Shown: piece by piece, positions 36,141 to 46,048 of the stretch
How the letters are laid out: every line of letters begins with the position of its first letter
How positions within the stretch are numbered: the first letter of the stretch is position 1
Source: Capsicum annuum
Lineage: Eukaryota; Streptophyta; Magnoliopsida; Solanales; Solanaceae
Assembly: GCF_002878395.1 (NCBI RefSeq)
Contig: NW_025857455.1
Location: forward strand, 86,939-150,938
Reading direction: 5' to 3'
Length of the DNA: 64,000 nucleotides
The notes under the pieces: model-generated
What the model saw: only the letters and a program-made list of their open reading frames with translations
Database searches by the model: none
What the model was told of the DNA's origin: nothing
Program-made: the position numbers and the translations under genes

Positions 36141-38033
36141 ATGAAAATATTTGTATTAATGAAGATAGTAGTAGAAGGATATTACAATAGATATTATACG
36201 CCTATGATAGATACAGGAGCAGAAGCTAATTTACGTAAATATAATTGTTTACCAGAAAGTAAATGGGATAAATTAAAAAGAACAATAATAGTTAAAGGAT
36301 TCAATAATGAAGGAAGCTTAATTACCTATAAAGCTAGGAATGTAAAAATACAAGTATGGGACAAGATATTAACAATAGAAGAAATTTATAATTATGAACT
36401 AACATCAAAAGATATACTTTTAGGAATGTCGTTTTTAGATAAATTATACCCACATATAATAACTAGAACAGATTGGTGGTTTACAACACCATGTAAACAG
36501 AAAGTAAGAGCAAAAAGAGTTAGTAATAAAATAAGAAAGAAAACTGATTGGATAGAAGGAAGTGAAACAATTACACAAAAGTTAGAAAATATTTAAAATA
36601 CTGAAGATACAATAGAACTAGTCATATTTTTGATAAATAAAACAGAAATAACTATATTTTCAATAAATAAGATAGAAATAATTAAGAAAAAATTAGAAAA
36701 ATTATATAGTGAAGCCATTAAAAGGATGGGAAAAACATAAAACTACTATAAAAATTGAATTAATAGATAAAAATAGCATAATAACCCAGAAACCATTAAC
36801 ATATAATTTTGACGATTTAAAAGAATTTAAAATGCACATAGAAGAAAAAGTAATAGTAAACATAATAGCCCAGCATTTATAGTGAATAAACATAGTGAAC
36901 AAAAAAGAGGAAAAAGTAGAATGGTTATTGATTATAGAAATTTAAATGCAAAAACCATGACATATAATTACCCAATATCAAATAAGATATTAAAAATAAG
37001 ACAAATACAAGGATATAATTACTTTAGTAAATTTGATTGTAAATCAGGATTTTACCATTTAAAGTTAGAAGAAGAATCTAAGGAATTAACCGCATTTACG
37101 GTATCACAGGGATTTTATGAATGGAATGTATTACAATTTGGATTTAAAAATGCACCAGGTAGATATCAACATTTTATGGATAGTTATTTTAAACAATTGC
37201 CTAATTGTATAGTATATATAGATGATATACTATTATATACAAAGATCAAAAAAGAACATTTAAAATTATTAGAACAATTTACGGATATAATAGAAAAATT
37301 GAGAATAAGTTTAAGTGAAAAGAAAGCTGAAATTATGAAAAACCAGATAGAATTTTTAGGAATACAAATAGATAAAAGTGGAGTAAAAATGAAACAACAT
37401 ATAGAACAAAAAATAATAAATTCAAAAGAAGAATTAGATACAAAAAAGAAATTACAATCATTTTTAGGATTAGTAAACCAAGTAAGAGAATATATACCAA
37501 AATTAGCAGAAAATCTAAAGCCCTTACAGAAAAAATTAAAAAAGGATGTAGAATATAATTATAACGAAGAAGATAAAAAACAAGCTCAGAAAATAAAAAT
37601 ACTTTGTAAAGAATTACCAAAATTACAATTTTCAGATGAAAATAGAAAATTTATATATATAGTAGAAGCAGATGCTAGTGAATGTAGTTATCGAGGAATA
37701 CTTAAATATAGATATGAAGAAGAAAAATTAGAACACCATTGTAGATACTACTCAAGTACGTTCAATGAAACAGAAACAAAATGAGAAATAAATAGGAAAG
37801 AATTATGTTCATTATATAAATGTTTATTAGCATTTGAGCCACATATTGTATATAACAAGTTTATTGTACGAACAGATAATACACAGGTACGTTGGTGGCT
37901 AACAAAGAAAATACAAAATTCTGTTCGGAGACTAGTCTTGAATATATTAAATTTTACATTTACAATTGAAGTAATTAGTATTAACAAAAATGTTATTGCA
38001 GACTACATATCAAGACAAAGCTACACAGACTGA
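36141..38033 (+). pseudogene. pol: Viral polymerase: protease, RT and RNase H
   Basis: The ATG at 36141 lies two bases after the previous stop. The aspartic protease is near the start (MIDTGAEANL at about 36200, ILLGMSFLDKLYPH at about 36415). The frame stops at 36594 and then shifts. A piece of the RT N-terminus (PLKGWEKHKTTIKIEL) is readable at 36712-36872 in a second frame. After a small deletion the original frame resumes. RT is open at 36882-37784 with RMVIDYRNLNAKT, FSKFDCKSGFYHLKL, QFGFKNAPGRYQHFM and an intact active site VYIDDILLYT (about 37210). RNase H starts with EADASECSY (about 37665), is cut by a TGA at 37782, and continues in frame with RTDNTQVRWW to the stop at 38031. It replicates the viral genome by reverse transcription of the pregenomic RNA. 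The 3' end overlaps the next ORF by 44 bases. Confidence 0.92.
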
Positions 38034-39225
38034 TATAATAAAAGCTGATGCTGTAGAAAAGATATTCAAAACCCTAACTACGCTTTCAATGAAAGTGGAC
38101 AGTATGGGTAATGAAATAGAAAAGCTAAAGACTAATGAAGATAAACTGAAGTCTATAGCTACAAATCAGATAACTCAGCAGTGTGCAGAGCTATGTCGAT
38201 CGGAAGATATTAATATTTCAGAGCTAGAAGGAGACGTTGGGACACTCCTCAAAACCCATAACTTTTATCAATCTACTATTGCAGGTACAAGCAAAGGAGT
38301 TAGGAAAAACACAAATATGAACCTAAACAAGCTATTTGATAAACCATATATTCCAAATATATCAAAAGATCCCATGTTTATACCCCCACAAATTATCACA
38401 TACCAAGATAGTTTAAACCAAGACAAAAAGACCTACAACTACACAGCCCGAACATATATAGAAAATATCTACAATGTACAAACCTTTTTAAATACTAATC
38501 CCAGAGCTATAAACATCCAAGAACCAGATACAAACTATATAACCCAAAGATTGACCGGATACAATAAGCTAAGTGCTTTACCTAAAACCAAACCAAGTCT
38601 AGTTAAAACTTGTTATGAATATGGACTACTCAGTACTGTATATACCTCTGACGGAAATGAGATATCCACTATACGGGAAATATGTGAAGCATTTAGCATT
38701 TTTAAAAGAATAACCAAAGTTACCCTATTTTTTGTAAAAATTTATACTGCACCAGCAAAGATATTATATAATGAAGTCAAAAAACCCATACAAGTTGTAA
38801 AGATGGGAATGACACGAGATATGATTATACCACAAGATATTATTCCACAACCAGAAATACCTAGAATTGAGATACCAAAATTTTATGCGAATAAAAGGAT
38901 TATCGAACTATCTACAATTTTTCAAGAACTAGCAAATACATACCGCAACCAAAATCCCATCTGGAGTTATTATTCAAGAAATCATGTACTAATATATTCA
39001 AATTCAAAGAAATTATGAGAAACAGATATGAAAACTATTAGGCAATGGATTTTATCATTGCTCAAACCAGAGACGGAACCTATCGCCAGATCTATCAGAG
39101 AAAAATTTATTTCAGAAGAATTATTAAGTAGATATTGTAAGACAATTAGACATAAATATCCAGATCATAAATGTTCAAAATGTAATGGAGGAGATAATGA
39201 TATCCCAGAAGTTAAGCTAGAATAG
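37990..39225 (+). pseudogene. Viral transactivator/inclusion-body-type ORF, one stop
   Basis: The ATG at 37990 overlaps the end of the polymerase ORF. The frame is open for 342 codons, then has a single TGA at 39016-39018, and continues in the same frame for about 69 more codons to TAG at 39223. The N-terminus is helical and heptad-like (EKIFKTLTTLSMKVDSMGNEIEKL). The middle contains FYQSTIAGTSKGV and a Pro/Ile-rich stretch near the end (IIPQPEIPRIEIPKF). The continuation ends with a Cys/His pair motif (HKCSKCNGGD). Position and size match ORF4/ORF6 proteins of caulimovirids, which form inclusion bodies and let ribosomes reinitiate on the polycistronic RNA. The assignment rests mainly on position; sequence similarity was not searched. 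It is the least damaged large viral ORF here. Confidence 0.72.
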
Positions 39226-39570
39226 AAGAAAAATCAACCAAGAAAATAAGAAAGTCAGCTGGAAGATACAAGATAAGAAGCAATAATGGAGATATGGAAA
39301 AGCAGCAGATACGACAAAGAGAATATATCAACGGAGTAATAATAGAAGACAAGCTATTAAATTGTGAAAGCGACATGTAAAGTTTCACAATTTGCTTTAC
39401 GTAAATTATTAGAATCTTTTGTATTGGTTTTTGACTATTATTAGTCTAGGAATTAATAACTTTTGTCTTATTAGGAAATTTTGTAAAGTATAGTAAAGTA
39501 GATTAGGTAGATGATTTTTAAAGACTTTTTAGAAATGTGTAAAAATAGGAATACTCTTGTAAAGTTTCAG
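39226..39570 (+). promoter_or_regulatory. Viral intergenic region upstream of the promoter
   Basis: AT-rich, with no open frame. A short inverted motif GTGAAA-n-TTTCAC occurs at 39363-39391 (AATTGTGAAAGCG and AAGTTTCACAATT form a potential hairpin). AAAGT-containing repeats recur at 39484-39560 (TGTAAAGTATAGTAAAGTAG). Confidence 0.55.
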
Positions 39571-39572
39571 TC

Positions 39573-39580
39573 TATAAATA
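39573..39580 (+). promoter_or_regulatory. TATA box of the viral pregenomic RNA promoter
   Basis: TATAAATA stands after a long AT-rich intergenic region and about 30 bases before a GC-richer GGCCTTCATGAG sequence, the likely RNA start near 39605. This is the 35S-type promoter position of caulimovirids, between the transactivator and the leader. Confidence 0.7.
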
Positions 39581-39604
39581 AGAAGAACCGAAGGCATTGC
39601 AAAG

Positions 39605-40051
39605 CAGGCCTTCATGAGTTGGAGCACAAATACTCTCTCTTGTCCACAACAAATATTTTGCTTAGTTATTAAAAACAGGTATATTTCAATGGAAAAATCT
39701 ATGGAGGAACAAAGCTTATAAATATCAAACCTACTCGAAAAGGTATATTTATTTATGATTATGAATAGCTAAATTCATAATTCGCAACAATCATGGTATG
39801 ATAAAATAAATTCATGTTAGTTACTTTATAGTAGAATTATTCGAAGAATAATATATTAAGAAGTTTATTAGCAAAGTGGAAAAGGAGAAAAATCCCTAAG
39901 AACTATGCCATCCTAAAGGTGAAACCAATGAGACAAGAAGCCGTGGTGGGGAGTAACCAAAGTAGAGGCGCTGTTTAAGGGAAAAATATCCAAGATGACA
40001 ATATTTTGTTATGTATATGATTGAAGGGAATATTTTGAAAATAACAATTTT
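39605..40051 (+). other. Viral RNA leader with possible poly(A) signal
   Basis: A leader of roughly 440 bases precedes the first small ORF. AATAAA at 39805-39810 is a plausible poly(A) signal, which would give a terminally redundant RNA of about 200 bases. Short upstream ATGs are present. Confidence 0.5.
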
Positions 40052-40243
40052 ATGAAAATGAATAATTATTTATCTGATGTAATGGTAGATAAATTTAAAA
40101 TACTTATTTTGTATGTGATTAAAGATATAGGAATAATAGATATAAGGAAAATCATATCAGAAGAAATATTCGGTAAAGATTATATAGCTAGAATAAATTA
40201 CATACCACACTTACCTAATTACTCTTATAAATACCTACGATAA
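40052..40243 (+). CDS. Viral small ORF a
   Basis: An open frame of 63 codons with a second in-frame ATG at 40082. From that ATG, 29 residues align without gaps to small ORF c at 40445 (17 identical: KIL, LY, DI, IIDI, KII). It is rich in Ile and Lys. There is no known family by eye. Its codon use is A-rich like the other viral ORFs. It is intact in this copy. Confidence 0.55.
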   Translation: MKMNNYLSDVMVDKFKILILYVIKDIGIIDIRKIISEEIFGKDYIARINYIPHLPNYSYKYLR

Positions 40244-40275
40244 ATCACATATATCTAGAATTTTGGAAAAAAAGA

Positions 40276-40444
40276 TATGGAAAATATACAATTAGTAGAA
40301 AAACAAATGAAAACAAATTTAGACAAATACATGGAAACTGAAGATATAAAATATATAGAATTCCTTAATGAAAATATACAAGAATTACTTAGACTAAAAC
40401 AAACAACTAGAAAATATTATGAAAAAGCATTTAATCGAACTTAA
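40276..40444 (+). CDS. Viral small ORF b
   Basis: An intact ORF of 55 codons that starts MENIQLVEKQMKTNLDKYM and ends YYEKAFNRT. It has the Glu/Lys/Leu pattern of a short helix. Its TAA stop (40442-40444) is followed at once by the ATG of the next ORF. The end resembles a stretch of small ORF d (TYEKSFNTD), so the pair a-b seems to be repeated as c-d. Function is unknown. Confidence 0.55.
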
Positions 40445-40633
40445 ATGACAGATGATATTAAAATACTTGTTTTATATATACTTAGAGATATAGAAATTAT
40501 AGACATAAAGAAAATAATATGAGAAAAATTACAAGATTATGAAGAGAAAAAATTATTAAACAGTATAGAAAAATTACACATATATTATGAACATCAATAT
40601 TACTTAGATTTAGATGGATACTATTCAGAATAA
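40445..40633 (+). pseudogene. Viral small ORF c, paralogue of a
   Basis: The ATG follows the stop of ORF b without a gap (TAAATG). It has 62 codons with one in-frame TGA at about 40520. Its first 29 residues are paralogous to ORF a, 363 bases upstream. The end is Tyr/Asp/Glu-rich. Confidence 0.55.
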
Positions 40634-40637
40634 TTAA

Positions 40638-40952
40638 ATGTTAGAATATATAAAAAAAAATTAGAGAAAGGCAAAATTGGATATATGAAGAAGTTAATTA
40701 CAGAAATCAACTTGGAATAGAAAAAAGACAACTAGAAAAAAAATTACTTAAAATAAAATTAACTTTAGAAAAAGAAGATACAGATAATAATTTATTTAAT
40801 ACATACGAAAAATCATTTAATACAGATGAAAAATTACCTATACATGAACAACAAATACTAGTTAATCAGATAAAGAACATAAACCTACGTATTGAATGTA
40901 GCAAATTTAGAATAAAATACTACACAAAAATTGCTAAAATTTCAATAGGATA
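40638..40952 (+). pseudogene. Viral small ORF d, frameshifted
   Basis: An ATG starts five bases after the stop of c (MLEYIKKK). Reading shifts by one base in the run of A at 40650-40659 and then stays open to TAA at 40950. The long frame is helical and charged (EKRQLEKKLLKIKLTLEKE). It contains TYEKSFNTD, similar to the end of ORF b. About 104 codons in total. Confidence 0.5.
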
Positions 40953-40974
40953 AAATAATAAACTACACAAATTA

Positions 40975-41157
40975 ATGAATACATCTTACGAAAAGAATAA
41001 ATCATTAAAATATATCGAAACTAAACTATATAGTTTATACCTAGAATACCACAGATTACATAGTACTAACGAAAATCCTAAAACATTAGATAATTTAATT
41101 ACAATAATATCTAATTTAGAATATGAATTAATAAAACATCTTAAGTCAAGAAGATAA
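40975..41157 (+). CDS. Viral small ORF e, paralogue of small ORF 1
   Basis: An intact ORF of 60 codons. Its last 29 residues match small ORF 1 downstream of the primer-binding site (17 of 29, no gaps, shared HLKSRR end). On the circular viral map these two ORFs flank the primer-binding region, so this looks like a duplication around the start point of the genome. Helical and Leu/Tyr-rich. Confidence 0.58.
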   Translation: MNTSYEKNKSLKYIETKLYSLYLEYHRLHSTNENPKTLDNLITIISNLEYELIKHLKSRR

Positions 41158-41220
41158 AAATGAAATTTAAACCAACCAATAATATACACGAAATAATTTA
41201 CTTAAAAATAAATGCTTATT

Positions 41221-41275
41221 ACTTAATAACTATTTATTATCTAGTAAAGTTACCACGCCTAATTCGCACCCCCTA
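41221..41275 (+). repeat. Right copy of the viral terminal direct repeat
   Basis: It corresponds to 33117-33171. After it the sequence does not continue into the primer-binding site but changes to unrelated sequence (TCAAACTC). Confidence 0.9.
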
Positions 41276-41293
41276 TCAAACTCAAAAACTACA

Positions 41294-41533
41294 ATGACAT
41301 ACTTACTAAAACAATTAATACAAAATAGTGCACATACACAGAGTTATTTTTATCATGGATTTGAAATTACACCAAGAGAATTTCATAAAACGCAAAATCC
41401 TTCTTTCATAAGAAGTTTAGTAAAGAATCCAATTGCTATAATTCAGCACCAACAAAAAAAATTTAATACTACCTTTAAGCACATGATCTCTAATAAAACA
41501 ATTTCTAATACCAATATCTTAGCTCTAGAATGA
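41294..41533 (+). other. Unassigned open frame at the viral right junction
   Basis: A 79-codon ORF whose first ~57 codons have A-rich, virus-like codon use and a protein-like composition (FYHGFEITPREFHKTQNPSF is open and of normal complexity). The last ~22 codons overlap sequence that reads as copia RNase H on the opposite strand (from about 41464). I do not recognise the first part. It may be a further viral or host fragment caught at the insertion site. Confidence 0.4.
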
Positions 41534-44500
41534 TGCACATGATTTTTTTGAAAGACATATAACACTAAAATTATCACAATAAATCGATAGGTTTAACATC
41601 TAAATAATAATTACTATATTGATGAATCATCCACAAAATTTAAGCACAACATTTCCCAATAGCTATTTACTCAGCCTCAGTGGTTGACAAGGATACACAT
41701 CCTAATTTTTTGCTATTTCATGAGATAAAAGATTTTCTATATTTGACAGGATTCACTGGTGCTTTTATTGTTACCTTTGTTTCCTACATATTCCACATCA
41801 ATAATTCTTCGAGTTTGAAATCAATATTTCTAGGATAGCATAATCCTAAGAAATCCGGGCCAATGAGATATCAGATTATTTTTTTAAAAACTGTAAGATA
41901 TGACTCTTTGGGAGATGACTGATATCTAACACAATTGTATACACAAAATATGATATCTAGTTGACTAGTTGTTATGTGTAATTGAGAACCAAATCATATC
42001 TTTGTATTTAGATTCTTCCATACTTCATCATCCTTTTCGAGAGAACAAGTGGAACTCATAGGAGTTTCAAAGGATTTTGCATTTTCATAGCAAATTTTTG
42101 AATCAGTTCTTTCGTGTACTTGCTTTGGCACACGAAAATACCTTCATTGGATAATGAATTTTCAAGCTCAAAAAGAAGATTAATCACACATCATGATCAT
42201 CTCAAATTCACTTTACATAAGTTTCGAGAATTCCTCGTCAGTAGTACGAAAAATAATATGACCAACATATATTTGAAGAATAAGATTTCTAGAGGAGCTT
42301 CTTTTAGTAAATAGAATAGTTTTAACTTTGCCCCTTGTAAAGTCATGTTCATTGAAAAAGGTACTTAGTCGATCATACCAAGCTCTAAGAGCTTGTTTTA
42401 GATAGTAAAGAGCTTTAATCAATTTGAAAACATTTTATGGAAATTTTATATTTTCAAAATTAGAAGGTTGTTTAACAAACACTTCTTCTATGAAACCATT
42501 TAAAAAGTACTTTTAACATCCATTTGAAATTATTTGAAACCTTATGAGAACCATATGCAAGAAGTATTTGGATAGATTCTAACCTTGCAATAGGAGTGAA
42601 GGTTTCATCATAGTTGACTCTCTCCTAGTGGAAATATCCTTGAGCAATAAGACGAGCTTTGTTTCTAATCACTTTCTCATCTTCATTCATCTTATTTCTG
42701 AATATCTATTTTGTTCTAATAATAGAGGTATTTTTAGGCTTAGAAACAAGTGTCCATACTTTAATGTTTTTAAAATGATCAAGTTTAGGTACAATTATCT
42801 AAATGGAGTTTAGGTGCAAATTCTACCTCTTATTTCAGTGAAATAATTATTTGGATTGTTGCAATTAAAAGTTCTATAACATCTACTAAAATTTAAATAT
42901 TGAAGATATATATCTTTGTCTCTTCGAGGATCAAACTTATCAATGTTATCGTTACCATTATTATGAACAAATCATTTGCATTTACATGGGTGAAAGTATT
43001 CAATTCTTGATTTTTTTTAATTCTGTAACTCACATAGAGTCTTTTTGAGGATAGGACTGATATGACATCTATTTAAGATGTGACATACATTACTTATAAC
43101 TTCCGTATAAAAATGATGTGGTGGAGAGTATTTATAAATCATAGTTCTTTCCGTATCTTAAAATATCACGTTTTTCCATTCGACTACTCCACTTTTTGAT
43201 GGATATGAGGAAATGAGAAATTATGAGTCCATCCATGTTTGTTGCAAATTATTTAAAAATCATTGTTAAACTCCTCTTCATGATCACTTCCAATAAAAAA
43301 GATATATTACATTTGTCTCTTTGAACTCTTTCACATAAAAACAAAAAATTATTTAAAGTATTATCTTTGTTAGCCAAGAAAATAACCCAAGTAAAATGAG
43401 AATAGTCATCAATATTAAAAAATTGCACCTTTTACCTCCAATACTTTTTGTTATTGTGGGACCAAATATATACATGTAAATTAATTATAAAGGTTTAAAA
43501 GTAGTTACAATATCCCTTTGAGTGAAGGAGTTTCTAATTTGACTACCCTTTTGACATGCATCACTTATATGATCCTTTGTATAATGCAGCTTAGGTAGTC
43601 CATGAACTAGATCATGCTTAGCAAGTTTTCTTACTATTGCATTCTAGCATGATCAAGTTTCTTATGTCATACCCATGGATCTTCAGACATAAACAGATAC
43701 ATATATGTTCCTTACATTTTTTTGATAGAGTACAAAATATAGACATTTTTGTGTCTGTTTCCGGGAAGCATAATCTTCCCAAATTTATCCTTTATTAAAC
43801 AACCTATTTTCTTGGACTTTACCTCAAAATCAACATCACAAAGTTGATTGATGTTGATTAAGTGGTATTTTAAGTCCATTACAAGATAAAATTAGTAATA
43901 TCATATGATTCATTAAAGGGAACTGGTCCAATACCTATAAATGTTTCTTTGGAGTTACCTCTAAAGTACAGATTCTTTCTCCATCAAAATTAGCTACGAA
44001 TTTGAATTGATTTTTGTTCCCTAACATATGATTTGAACACGCAATATCAAGGTACAATTTTCCTTTTGCTTTTGAGTAGTGTTCCTGCAAAATAAATTTG
44101 TTACTTATCCTTAGGTACCTAAGTTTTCTTGGGCCCTTTTGAGTTAGAGTTTGTATCAAATGACCTATCATTAAGTCTCCAAATCCATTTAGTATCATTG
44201 TTCTTGTTAAACTTACAATTGTAATGTTTATGTCCAGATTTTTCATAGCAATAACATGAGAAAGAGAAGTGACTTTTAGTGACTGACTTTGTGAGATTAT
44301 AGTTGAAATTAATGCTCTTAGTCGACTTTCTAGAATTAGTTGACTTGGAGGACTTGTCATATCTATTATATTTTCTACTGGGTTTAGGTTTATCACGTTT
44401 AGAGTTTTTACCAATGGACTTATGTGAATGAGTCAACTGATTTGATCTAATATCACTATGATTGGGTTATTTTTGAAAATTGTTTATTTGGATTGTTAAG

Positions 44501-44812
44501 TTATCAATTTCTTAGTGTAAAAAATCCTTTTCAATTTTACACAATTGTATTTTATTTCCTAGTCTCTTCTTTCTCTTCACAAGGCTTAATTTTTGTCACA
44601 AGCTTTATTTAAGTCAGTTATGGATTGATCTAATAGTCTTTTCATATTAGAGCAATCATTGTAAAAATTTATTATTATCTCACTTGTTTCTCCGATTGCC
44701 ATAAAGTCAGTTATGGATTGATCTAATAGTCTTTGCATATTAGAGAAATCATTGTAAAAATTTGTTATTATCTTACTTTCTTCCCAATTTCCATGAAGCA
44801 GACATATCCAAT
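41464..44812 (-). pseudogene. pol: Ty1/copia gag-pol relic, minus strand
   Basis: Read on the minus strand from right to left. Gag C-terminus at 44119-44436 with a defective knuckle (CYCYEKSGHKHYNC, second Cys replaced). Protease near 44010-44050 (LYLDIACSNHMLGNKNQF, where DSGCSxHM is usual). Integrase core around 43395-43433 (IDDYSHFTWVIFLANKDN). RT at 42213-42480 with VFVKQPS and KALYYLKQALRAWYDRLSTF, and an active site YVGHIIF, where YVDD is needed. RNase H remnant at 41480-41720 (AKILVLE and DHVLKGSIK in two frames). No LTR of this element is recognisable; the right side is cut by the LTR at 44813 and the left by the viral junction. All domains have stops. Confidence 0.88.
44611..44796 (-). 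repeat. 93-bp tandem duplication in copia gag
   Basis: AAGTCAGTTATGGATTGATC starts at 44611 and again at 44704. The 93-bp period is exactly 31 codons, so the duplication keeps the frame: LLDQSITD occurs twice in the open piece 44586-44873. The copies differ at a few bases. Confidence 0.85.
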
Positions 44813-46048
44813 TATAACACCTTGAATCTAGTATCCGAAATTCTACACGGTGCTCATGATCCCAAAGGATCACAAGCTAATCCATGACTGATATCTGTAC
44901 CTAAACACTGCATAATATATTGTATAATACAAAAATAAAGGCTATAAGGCCGTAAGGTTCAAAAATAATAAAACAAAACATAACATATAGATGGGGTATG
45001 AATACCCAAAACAACTGAAATAAACTATCTGAAACATGATAGTATTGAAAGCCTCTAACTGTCTGAATAAGGAGTTGATAAGACATGTCCCCAACTAACT
45101 TCATCTACTGAAATAAACTAAGTAATGATGAAATAGAGTAATGGTCATGTCCTCGAAGGATGAGGACTCACTGCTAATTTTGATTGCTGAAACTAGAATG
45201 CTACTGATGCTCTAGAGCTCGTGCTTCTGAACCTATGGTATAAAACACCATAGCGCAAATGTGTCAGTACGATTGAATGTAATGGTATGCAAGTGAGGTA
45301 GGATGAATGCAAAAGAGTTCACATGCATGAACTACACTAACTGACTGGATCATATGAACGTAAGAATACATGCATTAATACATAATAATTGTAACTGAGT
45401 TCGTGATAACATGATTAATGAATCTGAGTACTGATAAAATGAGATGCTAATATTTGGAATAACTGAAATAACTGATACTGAGCGACTGTAACTGACAGTC
45501 TAGGTTCTAATGAAACTAGCTGAGTTTCGTACTATTTTGAGTTGATTGTATCTAACAGTCCTGAATTCTGTAGAACTATCTGAGTTCTATTACTGAGATT
45601 GTAGGAAGTAGTAATCTAATCGACATTCCCCTAATAAGATATTATAGTTGTGTTGAGGTCTAATTTGTAACCCCAATTGGAAGTGTGTCAATACCGCACC
45701 ACTGGTAAGGATAAGCTGTAAGTAACCATCATCTGGCAGTGTCCCAAAGGAGAACGGTGGGACCCTCATCTGGCAGTGTTAATCCACCTCATCAACCCTC
45801 ATCTATTAGTGTTGATGTCTCAACCTATGTTGGCTATATAGTTCTGGAACGCAAGGATTGCTTCTAAGGATCACACCGTCAACTTTCAGTATGTGTCCTC
45901 ATCCTTAGGTTCACTCAGTGCTAAATCCTACTCCCATCTGAATAAACACTGAACATGATTAACTGAACTGAACTGAGTTCATTGAGTTTCATTAACTGAT
46001 GGAATACTACTGAGATTATTGAATTTCTGAGCTTTCTGAGATTACTGG
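44813..46048 (-). mobile_element. Family A LTR, truncated on its U3 side
   Basis: It starts at TATAACACC (a decayed TGTAACACC) and is collinear with the first half of the LTR at 11916 (ACACGGTGCTCATGATCCC, then GAGGACTCACTGCTAA). It breaks off after CTGAGATTACTGG at 46048, exactly where the gag-only element begins. The remaining half is not found on the other side of that element. Confidence 0.85.

Larger units (their letters stand above)
33117..41275 (+). mobile_element. Endogenous caulimovirid, one genome-length unit (~8.1 kb)
   Basis: A strongly A-rich block carries coat protein, movement protein, protease-RT-RNase H and transactivator genes in order on the plus strand, with a promoter, a leader and small ORFs. 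A 55-bp sequence occurs at both ends (33117-33171 and 41221-41275), giving a repeat-to-repeat unit of 8104 bp, close to the size I know for cavemo- and solendovirus genomes (about 7.7-8.8 kb). Coat protein upstream of movement protein is the order in those two genera; in caulimoviruses movement comes first. The left end lies just before the primer-binding site, the natural discontinuity of the viral minus strand. Several genes carry stops or frameshifts, so this is an old, inactive copy. The genus is inferred, not searched. Confidence 0.9.
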
